Shown: positions 34,723 through 43,170 of the stretch, piece by piece | Position numbering within the stretch: position 1 is the first letter of the stretch | Layout: each line of letters starts with the position of its first letter | Origin: Acidobacteriota bacterium | GTDB taxonomy: Bacteria > Acidobacteriota > Blastocatellia > Pyrinomonadales > Pyrinomonadaceae | Reading direction: 5' to 3' | Assembly: GCA_003223025.1 (NCBI GenBank) | Contig: QHXR01000001.1 | Location: forward strand, 384,248 to 448,247 | Length of the DNA: 64,000 nt | Translations under genes and position numbers: made by a program | Notes under the pieces: generated by a model | The model's database searches: none | What the model was told of the DNA's origin: nothing | What the model saw: only the letters and a program-made list of their open reading frames with translations

Positions 34723-36692
34723 GCAGCTTTCTCCTCCCGGTCATAACTCGGATTGTCTTTCGGCGGTGCGTATGGCTCTCGGTGCTCGATACTGTTACTC
34801 CAAAACCATCCGAATAAAACAAGAAAGCTAAACAACATTCCCCCGGGGATCGACCACGGCGTAAACATGAATGCGATAAACGTCCCGCCCGTGACGAGCG
34901 CGAGCAGGAACGGAATGATCGATGGGCCGTTCAAAGCGTAGCGATGCTCGGGCAATGCATCGTGGATAGTCGTGCAAAGCACTTCGCGAATGTTTGTGTG
35001 CAATCCCGTGACGACAGGCGCATCGTCGGTCCGCTCCCAAAGCGCGTGCCGCCCTTGAACGACCGGAATGTTCTGGTAGTTATATGGCCGCGGCGGCGAC
35101 GGCGTGGACCACTCGAGCGTGTCCGCACCCCACGGATTCGGTCCGGCGACGGGGCCGAAGTACAGACTGTAGATAACGTTGGAAATGAATACGACGACGG
35201 CCACTCCCATCACAAATGCACCGATCGTAGCGAGCATATTCAGATCGCCCCATCCGGTTTCGGCAACGTACGTGTATATCCTCCGCGGCATTCCGTTGAG
35301 TCCGAGAATATGCATCGGGAAGAAGACGAGATTGAATCCGACAAAAAGCAAAACGAAGTTCGTGATCCCCGCGGCCTCGTTCAGCATCCTTCCGGTGAAT
35401 TTCGGAAACCAATAGTAGATCGCCCCGAAAAGGGGGAACACCGCACCGCCGATGAGTACGTAGTGAAAATGCGCGACGACAAAGAACGTATCGTGAAGCT
35501 GTAGATCGAGCGGCACTGAAGCGAGCATCACACCGGTGAGCCCGCCGAGGACAAAGATCCCGAAGAATCCGAGAACGAAGATGAGCGGCGTTTTCAAATT
35601 CAAACGTCCGAGCCAGAGCGTCGAGATCCAGCAAAAAATTTGTACGCTGTTCGGGATCACGATGAGCATGCTCGAAGCGGTGAAGATGCTTTGCCCGAGC
35701 TGCGGCAACGGCGTCGCGAACATGTGATGCACCCAGACGCCGAATCCGATGAAGGCCGTCGAGATCATCGTCAGCACCAGCGCGATATAACCGAACGTTT
35801 TGCGCCGCGAGAATGTTGTGATGATCGCCGAAACAAATCCGGTAGCCGGTATGAAAATGATGTAGACCTCCGGATGCCCGAAGAACCAGAACAGATGCTG
35901 CCAGAGGATCGGGTCCCCCCCCTCCGCGGCGTTAAAAAAATGCGTGCTGACACTCGTCAGCCGGTCCATCGAAAGCAGCGAGCTCGAAAGCATGACTGCC
36001 GGCATCGCGAAGACGATCATGAATGCCGTCACGAGCATCGACCACACGTACAACGGAATTCGATTAAGCGACATTCCCGGCGCACGCTGCTTGAAAACGC
36101 AGACGATGATTTGCGCCGCTCCGACAAGCGCCGCGATTTCCGTGAGACTGACCATCTGCGACCATAGATCGACGCGTTTTCCGGTTCCGTATTCGGGGCC
36201 CGACAACGGAACATATGCGAACCAACCGGCGTCGGGACCGATGTTGAGGATCAGTCCGACATAAAGCAGGATTCCACCGATTAGATAGACGAAGTAGCCG
36301 TACGCGTTCAGCCGCGGAAACGGAACGCTGCGAGTACCGACCATCAGCGGTACAAGATAAAGGCCCATCGCCTCCATTACCGGAACGGCGAAGAGGAACA
36401 TCATCGACGAGCCGTGAGTCGTGAAGAACTGGTTATAAAGATCGGGTCCGAGCACCTGGCCGTCGGGACGCGCGAGTTGGAGTCGCATAAAGATCGCGAG
36501 GATCCCGGCGAAGGCGAAAAAAATAAACGCGGAAACGATATTCCGAAGCGCGACGGTTTTATGATCTGTATTCGACAGCCAGCCGATGATCCCGCCCGGC
36601 TGACGCCACGATGCTTCCAACTCGACGCGCTCGCGCTCGAGATTCTCGGTCGAGAGGTTGGAAGATTGTTTGTTGTCGAGGTCGCCGTGCAT
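34719..36692 (-). CDS. ctaD: Cytochrome c oxidase subunit I (A-type heme-copper oxidase)
   Basis: A 657-residue catalytic subunit. Visible are FTTHGSSMMF (heme ligand region), FWFFGHPEVYIIFIP (CuB His and the cross-linked Tyr), VWVHHMFAT (CuB His-His) and FHYVLIGGAVFPLFGA (heme ligands). It reduces O2 to water and pumps protons in the inner membrane. A polar N-terminal extension (about 40 residues) precedes the core, and the C-terminus continues into subunit III. An 80-bp tandem repeat separates it from subunit II. Residues for the K- and D-channels were not checked one by one. Confidence 0.93.
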   Translation of the reverse strand: MHGDLDNKQSSNLSTENLERERVELEASWRQPGGIIGWLSNTDHKTVALRNIVSAFIFFAFAGILAIFMRLQLARPDGQVLGPDLYNQFFTTHGSSMMFLFAVPVMEAMGLYLVPLMVGTRSVPFPRLNAYGYFVYLIGGILLYVGLILNIGPDAGWFAYVPLSGPEYGTGKRVDLWSQMVSLTEIAALVGAAQIIVCVFKQRAPGMSLNRIPLYVWSMLVTAFMIVFAMPAVMLSSSLLSMDRLTSVSTHFFNAAEGGDPILWQHLFWFFGHPEVYIIFIPATGFVSAIITTFSRRKTFGYIALVLTMISTAFIGFGVWVHHMFATPLPQLGQSIFTASSMLIVIPNSVQIFCWISTLWLGRLNLKTPLIFVLGFFGIFVLGGLTGVMLASVPLDLQLHDTFFVVAHFHYVLIGGAVFPLFGAIYYWFPKFTGRMLNEAAGITNFVLLFVGFNLVFFPMHILGLNGMPRRIYTYVAETGWGDLNMLATIGAFVMGVAVVVFISNVIYSLYFGPVAGPNPWGADTLEWSTPSPPRPYNYQNIPVVQGRHALWERTDDAPVVTGLHTNIREVLCTTIHDALPEHRYALNGPSIIPFLLALVTGGTFIAFMFTPWSIPGGMLFSFLVLFGWFWSNSIEHREPYAPPKDNPSYDREEKAA

Positions 36693-36756
36693 TGTTTATT
36701 CAGTCGTCATTCATCTCCTAAATCGCTTAGCGACGGGCGAATTCAGCCCAAAATCG

Positions 36757-37130
36757 CGATCCAGTTTAAATTTGAAATTTCAAATTCGAAATTTCAACCG
36801 AAAACGAAACATCAAAATCCCAAATTTCGAGATCCGCGATCCATTTCAAATTCGAAATTTCAAATTTGAAATTTGAAACCGAAAGCGAAACATCAAAATT
36901 CAAAAATCGAGATCCGCAAGCCATTTCAAATTCGAAATTTCAAATTTGAAATTTGAAACCGAAAACGAAAGATCAAAATCCCAAAATCGAGATCCGCAAG
37001 CTATTTCAAATTCGAAATTTCAAATTTGAAATTTGAAACCGAAAGCGAAAGATCAAAATCCCAAAATCGAGATCCGCAAGCCATTTCAAATTCGAAATTT
37101 CAAATTTGAAATTTGAAACCAAAAACCAAA
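36757..37130. repeat. 80-bp tandem repeat array between coxB and coxA
   Basis: The GATCCGC anchor recurs at 36831, 36911, 36991 and 37071, exactly 80 bp apart, giving four to five nearly identical units. Each unit contains an AT-rich self-complementary core (CAAATTCGAAATTTCAAATT then TTGAAATTTGAAA) and the end GAAAGATCAAAATC. From 37131 a simpler AAATCCC-type repeat continues to 37171. No coding signal is seen, and the gap splits an otherwise tight operon. The array could form stacked hairpins in the mRNA. Similar AAATTTCAAATTTGAAA blocks occur at 50487 and 55946. Confidence 0.9.
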
Positions 37131-37172
37131 TCCCAAATCCCAGATCCCAAATCCCAAATCCCAAATCCCACC

Positions 37173-38210
37173 TCACTTCAAGCTTTCGATATAACTCACC
37201 AGCGCATCAAGATCTTCCTCCGAGTACGTGTTCATAGGCATTCGATTGCCCGGTTTTATCGCTTGAGGATCGGTTATCCAGCTCCGCAGGTGCTCGCGTG
37301 TGTTCTGCAGCGATCCGGCGGCGATGTATTGCCGGCTCGCGACGTGTGTCAGATTCGGTCCGACTCGTCCGCTCGCATTCGTTCCCTGGACCGTGTGGCA
37401 CTGCGTGCAAACGCTTGTCAAAAATATTTGCTGGCCGTGCTGCTGCGTCGGATCGGTCGGGGTCACCGAGGGCTGCTGTCCCGCTTTCAGCCACGCGTCG
37501 AATTCCTCCGGGGTTTCGACGATCACGATGAAACGCATCTTCGCGTGCTCGTATCCGCAAAACTCGGCACACTGTCCCCAGTAAGTTCCGATCTTGTCCG
37601 GACGAAAATAAAATACGGTCGGGTAATTCGGGATAAGATCTTTCTTACCGTGCATGTTCGGGAGCCAGATGCTGTGGATCACGTCGTTCGATTGCAATTC
37701 GACCTTTACCGTCCGTCCGAGCGGTAGGTGCAGCTCATTCGCCGTTGTGACGTTCTTGCTCGGATCGGCGTCCTTGTATTCGACATTCCACCACCACTGA
37801 TTTCCGGTGACCTTTATCGACAGTTGATCCTCAGATTGAGACAGCGTATTGATCGCACTCCCCGTGCGAAAGCTGACGAACATCAAAACGAATAGAATTA
37901 CGACCGTGACCGCGACCGCGCCTTTAACGGTGTATGCCGCGCGGTTTTCGCCCGGCGGCTCGTGTCCTATCTCCGGCAATGTATCCGCGCCAGCTCGCCT
38001 GTTTCGAAAGAATGCGATGACGAGCACCGTCATCACGATGATGTAAACTGCGGTGCACACTCCGAAGAAAAGCCACCATAGATTTTGGAGACGTTCGGCC
38101 TGGATTCCCGCCGCATCGACCGCCGATTGATTTCCGCCGCACGACGAGAAAAGAAAACTTGCCGAAGCAAGTGCGAGCGGCTTCAAATGTTTTGTCGTCA
38201 CGAATCGCAT
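37173..38210 (-). CDS. ctaC: Cytochrome c oxidase subunit II with fused cytochrome c (caa3 type)
   Basis: A 345-residue lipoprotein (lipobox FLFSSC, Cys24) with two membrane helices (LWWLFFGVCTAVYIIVMTVLVIAFF, AVAVTVVILFVLMFVSF), then a cupredoxin domain with the binuclear CuA site (GQCAEFCGYEHAKM) and a C-terminal class I cytochrome c domain with heme motif CTQCH and axial Met near NRMPM. Electrons enter through this fused cytochrome. Upstream (38215) is a soluble-domain cytochrome c that may donate to it. Confidence 0.92.
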   Translation of the reverse strand: MRFVTTKHLKPLALASASFLFSSCGGNQSAVDAAGIQAERLQNLWWLFFGVCTAVYIIVMTVLVIAFFRNRRAGADTLPEIGHEPPGENRAAYTVKGAVAVTVVILFVLMFVSFRTGSAINTLSQSEDQLSIKVTGNQWWWNVEYKDADPSKNVTTANELHLPLGRTVKVELQSNDVIHSIWLPNMHGKKDLIPNYPTVFYFRPDKIGTYWGQCAEFCGYEHAKMRFIVIVETPEEFDAWLKAGQQPSVTPTDPTQQHGQQIFLTSVCTQCHTVQGTNASGRVGPNLTHVASRQYIAAGSLQNTREHLRSWITDPQAIKPGNRMPMNTYSEEDLDALVSYIESLK

Positions 38211-38214
38211 CGGT

Positions 38215-38742
38215 TCACTTCGGCGCGTTCAGATTCTTTGGTATCTCCTGTTTCTTAGAATTCTCCGGCTCCTTTGTTTGCATGTCGTCGCTGCGGCCGG
38301 GCGCGGCATTCTTCGACGCGTTGCCGCTAAGACTCCGGACGTAGGCGGCGATCTGCCAGACTTGATAGTCCGGTATCTTCCCGTGGAATGCCGGCATTCC
38401 GTTCGGACGCCCTTCGACGACCGTCGCGAAGATCTGATCGGGTTGACTGCCGTAGATCCACTTGTCGTCCATAAGCGCGGGACCGATCCCTCCTCCACCA
38501 TTCGCATGACATCCGACGCAGTTCATTTGTGAGAAGAGTCGTTTGCCTTCCGACATGGCGAATGCATTCTTTTCGTATTCGTTTTCCATGACGGGCGTCG
38601 GCGTGTTCTCGCCTGGTTGAAGTGTGGTCAGTTGTTTCGAGTTGATGCGATTCGCATCCGGAGTCTGCACACGGAATCCACGCTCCTCGCGCTCGCACGC
38701 GGCGATCGTAAGAATGAAGATGACGATGACGGCTCGCTTCAT
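38215..38742 (-). CDS. Lipoprotein class I cytochrome c
   Basis: A 175-residue lipoprotein (lipobox TIAAC, Cys16) with a single heme site CVGCH, GPAL and the axial Met in GMPAFHG, all in the SEGKRLFSQMNCVGCH ... VWQIAAYVRSL layout of a mono-heme class I cytochrome. A charged tail rich in Lys/Pro/Asn follows. Position between the XoxJ-like gene and subunit II suggests it carries electrons from the PQQ dehydrogenase to the caa3 oxidase, like XoxG (inference). The ATG overlaps the upstream gene as ATGA. Confidence 0.85.
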   Translation of the reverse strand: MKRAVIVIFILTIAACEREERGFRVQTPDANRINSKQLTTLQPGENTPTPVMENEYEKNAFAMSEGKRLFSQMNCVGCHANGGGGIGPALMDDKWIYGSQPDQIFATVVEGRPNGMPAFHGKIPDYQVWQIAAYVRSLSGNASKNAAPGRSDDMQTKEPENSKKQEIPKNLNAPK

Positions 38743-39620
38743 GAATTCAATCTCCGCGGAACCTGGTACACATCCAGGATCTTTTCAATATCGCCTCGTT
38801 TGTCTTCGAGAATCCGATCGATCGTCGAAAGAAGATCGTCCTCCCCGCGACGCACACCGACCGATATGTCATAGACGAACGGAAGATAGGGAAGATCTAT
38901 CTCGGGCGAAACCGGAGTAAGCACGAGGCCCCGCTCGCGGGCGTGGAAACCGGCAAGCGGACCCCACACGATCCCAACATCGACTTCGCCTTTTTCGACC
39001 GCTCTAACTATTTGCGACGGCGGACTCTCCTCCGCGTAATCGCCATAAACCGTATAACCCTTAATGTTATCCACCATGCCGCGGCGATTGAGCGCGTGAA
39101 CCGGCGGAGCGTTTGCACCGTCGTCACCGATCAACTGTACGCCGATCTTGAGATCGCGGAGCTTCGGATCGTCGAGTGAAAGAATGTCGATCCTCCGATC
39201 GGACCGCGTCACGAACACGTACGTCGACCGGTAGTACGGACGCGTCGTCGCGGCAAGCTCGAAGCTCGCGGGCACGCCCATCACGACATCGCACTCGCCG
39301 GCGCGAAGCGTGTTTCTAAAAAATCCGCGCCGCTGCGCCCACCATGTGTATTCGACGGGAAGATGCATCTCGCCTGCGATGAGTTCGGCGATCTTGTTTT
39401 CAAAACCGTCACCATTCTTGTTCGAGAAAGGAAGATTGTTTGGATCCGCGCAGACACGCAGAGCAGTCGTCGATGCCGGGATTTTCTTTTGCTTCGGTGG
39501 GTCGATGTAATGCTTTGCTTCGACGCGCGCAACCTGCGTTGACGAACAGCCGCTTAACAAAAACATAAGGAGCAGCAGGCACGCGGGCGCCGACTGGACC
39601 GCAGGCATCCCTGCCTGCAT
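38739..39620 (-). CDS. XoxJ/MxaJ-like periplasmic binding protein (quinoprotein-associated)
   Basis: About 293 residues: a lipoprotein signal (LLLLMFLLSGC) and a solute-binding family 3-like fold (ALRVCADPNNLPFSNKNGDGFENKIAEL, TWWAQRRGFFRNTLRAGECDVVMGVP, DVGIVWGPLAGFHARERG). This is the pattern of quinoprotein dehydrogenase-associated binding proteins (TIGR03871-like; MxaJ/XoxJ). The 5' end is uncertain: the palindromic element at 39592-39718 covers the start, giving ATGs at 39620 and 39608, while a GTG at 39767, next to the dehydrogenase stop, would translate through the element in frame. I use 39620. Confidence 0.8.
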   Translation of the reverse strand: MQAGMPAVQSAPACLLLLMFLLSGCSSTQVARVEAKHYIDPPKQKKIPASTTALRVCADPNNLPFSNKNGDGFENKIAELIAGEMHLPVEYTWWAQRRGFFRNTLRAGECDVVMGVPASFELAATTRPYYRSTYVFVTRSDRRIDILSLDDPKLRDLKIGVQLIGDDGANAPPVHALNRRGMVDNIKGYTVYGDYAEESPPSQIVRAVEKGEVDVGIVWGPLAGFHARERGLVLTPVSPEIDLPYLPFVYDISVGVRRGEDDLLSTIDRILEDKRGDIEKILDVYQVPRRLNS

Positions 39621-39718
39621 GAGTGCGAAGCACGAAACGGGTCGCGCGATGTCGAATGTGAGAAGTTTGACGCCGCGGAAGCCACGGCGTTGCAGGCAGG
39701 GATGCCTGCGGTCCAGTC
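39592..39718. mobile_element. Palindromic element, copy 1 (perfect 28-bp terminal inverted repeats)
   Basis: The arms 39592-39619 and 39691-39718 are perfect reverse complements (28 of 28). Inside are two small stems: GTGC/GCAC around GAA, and ACGCCG/CGGCGT. The core AGTGCGAAGCACGAAA and the block GTTTGACGCCGCGGAAGCC recur in the copy at 51883-52013. No transposase is encoded. The element lies inside the 5' end of the XoxJ-like gene and is open in that frame. Confidence 0.85.
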
Positions 39719-39768
39719 CGTTCCGCAATCCTAACCGCTCCGGACGTACTCGCTCGTTGTTTTTCACT

Positions 39769-41619
39769 CTACGGAAGCGCGAAAACATATAGCGTGCCTC
39801 CTTTGGTCGTCGCGTTTGGAAGGTCCTGCATCGCGCTGCCCCATCCGACTGCTGCCGTCTCATCGCGTGTGTCGAGGTCGCCCGCGACTATCGCACCCGG
39901 CCATCCGCCGATGCCGGAGAGGATCGCGACATATTGTTTGCCGTCGGGTCCGCGATAGGTAACAGGCTGGCCGATGATCCCCGAGCCCGTTTTGAACTGC
40001 CAGAGCAATTCTCCGGTTCGTGCATTCACAGCCTTGAACCAACCTTCCATCGTCCCGTAGAAAACGACGTCGCCGGCAGTCGCTAACGCGCCGCTCCAGA
40101 CCGGAAAATTTTCTTTGATCTGCCACGCCGGCGCTTTGTTCACCGGGTCCCATGCGGTAAAAAATCCGCGATTGCCGCCCGGGCCGGCGTAGTATTTCGT
40201 ATTCACGCCGACGTACGGAGTGCCGGCTATATAATTTGCCTCAACGCCTTCCCAATCCATGCAGAGGTTCTGATGCGGCATGTAAAGCAAACCGGTTCGA
40301 GGCGACCAGGCGCTCGGCTGCCAATCTTTCGCACCCGGAGCGGCGGGGCAAATGTCACGAACGACTTTTCCCGTCGCAGGTTTTTTCTCTTCGTTCTCGA
40401 TCAGACGACCCGTCTGGAGATCGACGCCTTTCGTACCGGTGATGTTCACGAACGGCGTTGCCGAAATGACCTGACCCGAAAGCCGGTCCATGACATAGAC
40501 GTATCCGTTGCGGCCCGGATGTATCGCAACCTTTCGCACTTGGCCGTCGATCGTCAGATCGACGATCACGTTCTCGTTCACTTCGTCATGATCGAAGAGG
40601 TCGTGCGGATTGAGTTGGTAGTACCAGACGGCCTCGCCGGTATCGGCATTGCGGGCAAAAATGCCGCACGAGAATTTGTTGTCGCCAGGCCGCTGCTCTT
40701 CGTTCCACACACCAGGATTTCCGGTGCCGTAAAAGATCAAGTTCGATTCCGGATCGTACGACACCCAGCCCCAGGCATTTCCACCGCCCAGCTTCCATTG
40801 ATCCGGCGGCCAGGTGTGCACACCGAGATCTGTCCCGCGATCCATATCGTAGAAGGGTTTATAATTTGCGCCGATGAGTACGTCAGTGTCCGGACCCGTG
40901 CTCCACGCTTTCCAGACGAGCGATCCGGAATTTGCGTCGAGCGCGGCCAGCCAGCCTCGCACGCCGAATTCGCCGCCGCTGTTTCCAACCAGAACTTTGT
41001 CCTTCACCACCAGCGGAGCCATCGTAATGCTCTCGCCGATATTTATGTTCCCGAGCTTCGTTTTCCATAACTCTGCTCCTGTTGCAGCATCGACCGCGCA
41101 CGTCTGACCATCGAGCGTATTGATGAAGACGCGCCCATTCGCGAAAGTCGCGCCGCGATTGACGACGTCACAGCACGCCACTCCTTGCGATGCCTGTTCA
41201 GGTTTCGGCTCGTACTTCCATTTCATCGCGCCGTTGTTCGCGAGATCGAGCGCGTACAGAATATTCGGGAAAGGCGTTACGACATACATCATGTCGCCGA
41301 CGACTATCGGCGCCGCTTCCTGTCCGCGATCGATACCGGTTGAAAACGTCCACGCGACTCGCAGGTTAGCGGCGTTCGTTGTGTTGATTTGATCGAGTCC
41401 GCTGAACCGGGTGTTCTGAAAATCCTTCGCGGGCATCGTCCATTGCCCGTCTTCCACAACGGCCGCCGCGTTGTTGGAAACGACACCGTTATTTGGAATG
41501 CCGTTGTACGATTCCGCACCGCTCTTAGCGCACGACGATGAAAGGAAGATCGATAGAAATGTAAATAGAGTTAGAAAGTACGCGAGCCTGAGACGAATGG
41601 ATTTTCCCCTTTCCCCCAT
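39769..41619 (-). CDS. PQQ-dependent alcohol dehydrogenase with lanthanide-type D-x-D motif
   Basis: About 616 residues: an N-terminal signal, possibly lipoprotein (LSSSC, Cys30), then an eight-bladed propeller with adjacent cysteines 149-150 (VACCDVV), the segment FYGTGNPGVWNEEQRPGDN, and catalytic Asp343 in NPHDLFDHDEVNE. Asp345, two residues later, is the extra ligand found in lanthanide-dependent XoxF/ExaF enzymes; calcium MxaF-type enzymes have Ala there. No C-terminal cytochrome domain is fused, unlike type II enzymes. The start at 41619 is taken because earlier codons do not look like a signal. The substrate alcohol is unknown. Confidence 0.88.
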   Translation of the reverse strand: MGERGKSIRLRLAYFLTLFTFLSIFLSSSCAKSGAESYNGIPNNGVVSNNAAAVVEDGQWTMPAKDFQNTRFSGLDQINTTNAANLRVAWTFSTGIDRGQEAAPIVVGDMMYVVTPFPNILYALDLANNGAMKWKYEPKPEQASQGVACCDVVNRGATFANGRVFINTLDGQTCAVDAATGAELWKTKLGNINIGESITMAPLVVKDKVLVGNSGGEFGVRGWLAALDANSGSLVWKAWSTGPDTDVLIGANYKPFYDMDRGTDLGVHTWPPDQWKLGGGNAWGWVSYDPESNLIFYGTGNPGVWNEEQRPGDNKFSCGIFARNADTGEAVWYYQLNPHDLFDHDEVNENVIVDLTIDGQVRKVAIHPGRNGYVYVMDRLSGQVISATPFVNITGTKGVDLQTGRLIENEEKKPATGKVVRDICPAAPGAKDWQPSAWSPRTGLLYMPHQNLCMDWEGVEANYIAGTPYVGVNTKYYAGPGGNRGFFTAWDPVNKAPAWQIKENFPVWSGALATAGDVVFYGTMEGWFKAVNARTGELLWQFKTGSGIIGQPVTYRGPDGKQYVAILSGIGGWPGAIVAGDLDTRDETAAVGWGSAMQDLPNATTKGGTLYVFALP

Positions 41620-41703
41620 GATGTGTTCGAAAAGAACGGCGATCCGTGTGTTTGAATTAGACGCGAACCTGCCATCTAATTCCGTAATGTGGCATACCAA
41701 CGC

Positions 41704-41741
41704 AAAGGCCGCGAAGAATCTTAAATCCGTCGCGGCCTTTT
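41704..41741. terminator. Possible terminator upstream of the dehydrogenase
   Basis: An 11-bp stem pairs AAAGGCCGCGA (41704-41714) with TCGCGGCCTTT (41730-41740). On the plus strand it is followed by TTTTGTTT; on the minus strand only by a short T run. It lies between the lipoprotein gene at 41895 and the dehydrogenase start, so it could end minus-strand transcription of that lipoprotein. Confidence 0.5.
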
Positions 41742-41894
41742 GTTTGTTGAATCAGAAGTTAAAGTGGATTCTTACTCAGAATTTTGCGTCCGTCTTTGCA
41801 CGTTCGCCGAAGTCAGATCCGGTGCGGACTCAGGTCAGGTCCGGATTCACGAAAGCATTTATAAACTTCGTGCGGTTCGCGTGGCAGAGCAGAT

Positions 41895-42440
41895 CTATTT
41901 GTTCGGCTGCCAGGGTTCCATTCTGTACAACTTCCGGAGCGCCGGTTTGTCGGCCGTTGCGGGCCATCCGAGCAGAGCGATCCACGTCCCGTCGGACTGA
42001 TGTTCGAACCGGAAACTGTTTCCTTTTCCGGCGAGAGCGGGAACGAACTGCACATGTGTTTCGGAGATCTCGCTCGCCGCCGATCGTTTTTCGCCCTCGC
42101 CTTTCCCAAACTCGCCGTTCTTCAATTCGAATCGATCGGGCTCGCCGTCGAGCGATCCGTTCTCTTTCAAACTCTCGACTATCATCGCGGTGTCTTCGAT
42201 TTTGTACCGCTCGTGGAACGGCTTGTCGCCACCCACTCCGCGCCACGTGCCCTCGATCCATTTTAGCTTCGCGACATCGGCTGCCGTAAATTTATTCGAC
42301 GGCGTCGCCTCCGGTCTTGTTTCCGAAGCGGTTTGGACGGACGACGAATTCTGCAGCGAAGGAGTATTCTTTTGGCCCGAGCAGGCGGTGCAGACAAACA
42401 CAAAAACGATGGTAAGAAATTTACAAAACGGATTCGCCAT
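41895..42440 (-). CDS. Lipoprotein of unknown function
   Basis: A 181-residue lipoprotein (FLTIVFVFVCTAC, Cys18) with a Ser/Thr/Pro-rich linker and a domain beginning LKWIEGTWRGVGGDKPFHERYKIEDTAMIVESL, followed by SETHVQFVPALAGKGNSFRFEH. This looks like a small beta-barrel such as the DUF6265 type, but no motif is certain. The ATG at 42440 is preferred because upstream codons overlap the divergent gene at 42460. The two starts are 19 nt apart, so the promoters overlap. Confidence 0.6.
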   Translation of the reverse strand: MANPFCKFLTIVFVFVCTACSGQKNTPSLQNSSSVQTASETRPEATPSNKFTAADVAKLKWIEGTWRGVGGDKPFHERYKIEDTAMIVESLKENGSLDGEPDRFELKNGEFGKGEGEKRSAASEISETHVQFVPALAGKGNSFRFEHQSDGTWIALLGWPATADKPALRKLYRMEPWQPNK

Positions 42441-42459
42441 GACGCGTATTATAACCGAT

Positions 42460-42954
42460 ATGCGAGTATTGAAAGTTCCGCGAAACGCCGTTACGAATGC
42501 AAAACCGATCAGCAAACGCTTCGTGATACACGAGCACCATGCGACGCGACTGCACTTCGATCTTCGACTCGAGATAGGCGGAACGGGGAAGTCGTGGGCC
42601 GTGCCGAAGGGGCCGTCGATGGATCCGGATGACAAACGTCTCGCGGTCGCTGTGCCGGATCACAGTCTTAATTATTTTAAGTTCGAAGGTACGCTCGCCG
42701 AAGGAACGTACGGCGCCGGCGAAGTGCGCATCTGGGACAGCGGAAAGTACGAAACGTTAGTCGATCCGCAGATCCAGTACGATGAAGGACGAATCGAATT
42801 CACGTTTCTCGGCAAGAAAGTTCGCGGTGAATTTATTTTAGTTCGAATGTCCGGCCCGAAGAGTGCCGGGGGAAAGAATTGGCTGCTTATCAAACGCGAC
42901 GATCAGTTCGCCGACATCGATTGGGAATTAAAAACGATCCTGCCTACGAAGTGA
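42460..42954 (+). CDS. Stand-alone LigD-type 3'-phosphoesterase
   Basis: A 164-residue protein matching the phosphoesterase domain of LigD: RFVIHEHHATRLHFDLRLE (metal-binding histidines), SWAVPKGPSMDPDDKRLAVAVPDHSLNYFKFEG, YGAGEVRIWDSGKYE and GKKVRGEFILVRM. It removes 3'-phosphates or ribonucleotides before ligation. No ligase or polymerase domain is fused, and Ku is not in the window. It may work with the separate ATP-dependent ligase at 8810 or one elsewhere. The start at 42460 avoids overlap with the lipoprotein start. Confidence 0.85.
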   Translation: MRVLKVPRNAVTNAKPISKRFVIHEHHATRLHFDLRLEIGGTGKSWAVPKGPSMDPDDKRLAVAVPDHSLNYFKFEGTLAEGTYGAGEVRIWDSGKYETLVDPQIQYDEGRIEFTFLGKKVRGEFILVRMSGPKSAGGKNWLLIKRDDQFADIDWELKTILPTK

Positions 42955-42962
42955 CTAACATT

Positions 42963-43157
42963 TAGCTCGCGAATGCGAGCGACGGCACAAGCCCCGGGTG
43001 AAGCGAAGCGGAACCCGGGGTTCATGAAGGTTTTGAAACAAGCTCGCGAAGCGAGCGACGGATTTCGATGTTACTGCCGTCGAGCTTCGCCATTTTCCCG
43101 GCTGCCCCGGGTTTTGCACCCGGGGCAGATGCCCCCGCAACGCATACGCGAGCTGAA
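42963..43157. repeat. REP-like region with AGCTCGCG...GCGAGC hairpins
   Basis: Units AGCTCGCGAATGCGAGC and AGCTCGCGAAGCGAGCGACGG, a CGCATACGCGAGCT end unit and CCCCGGG/CCCGGGG stems fill the gap between the phosphoesterase gene and the macroglobulin gene. The same AGCTCGCG...GCGAGC unit is used at 58533-58728. It could fold into nested hairpins in RNA or DNA. Confidence 0.75.
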
Positions 43158-43170
43158 GAAATAACCGGAG

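Noticed and set aside
36757-37130. 80-bp array as a CRISPR
   Set aside because: Units are nearly identical over their whole length with no unique spacers, and no cas genes are nearby; it is a tandem repeat.
39621-39863. Longer N-terminus for the XoxJ-like protein beginning at 39863 or 39788
   Set aside because: It would overlap the dehydrogenase 3' end and give no signal sequence; the element itself supplies the intervening codons.
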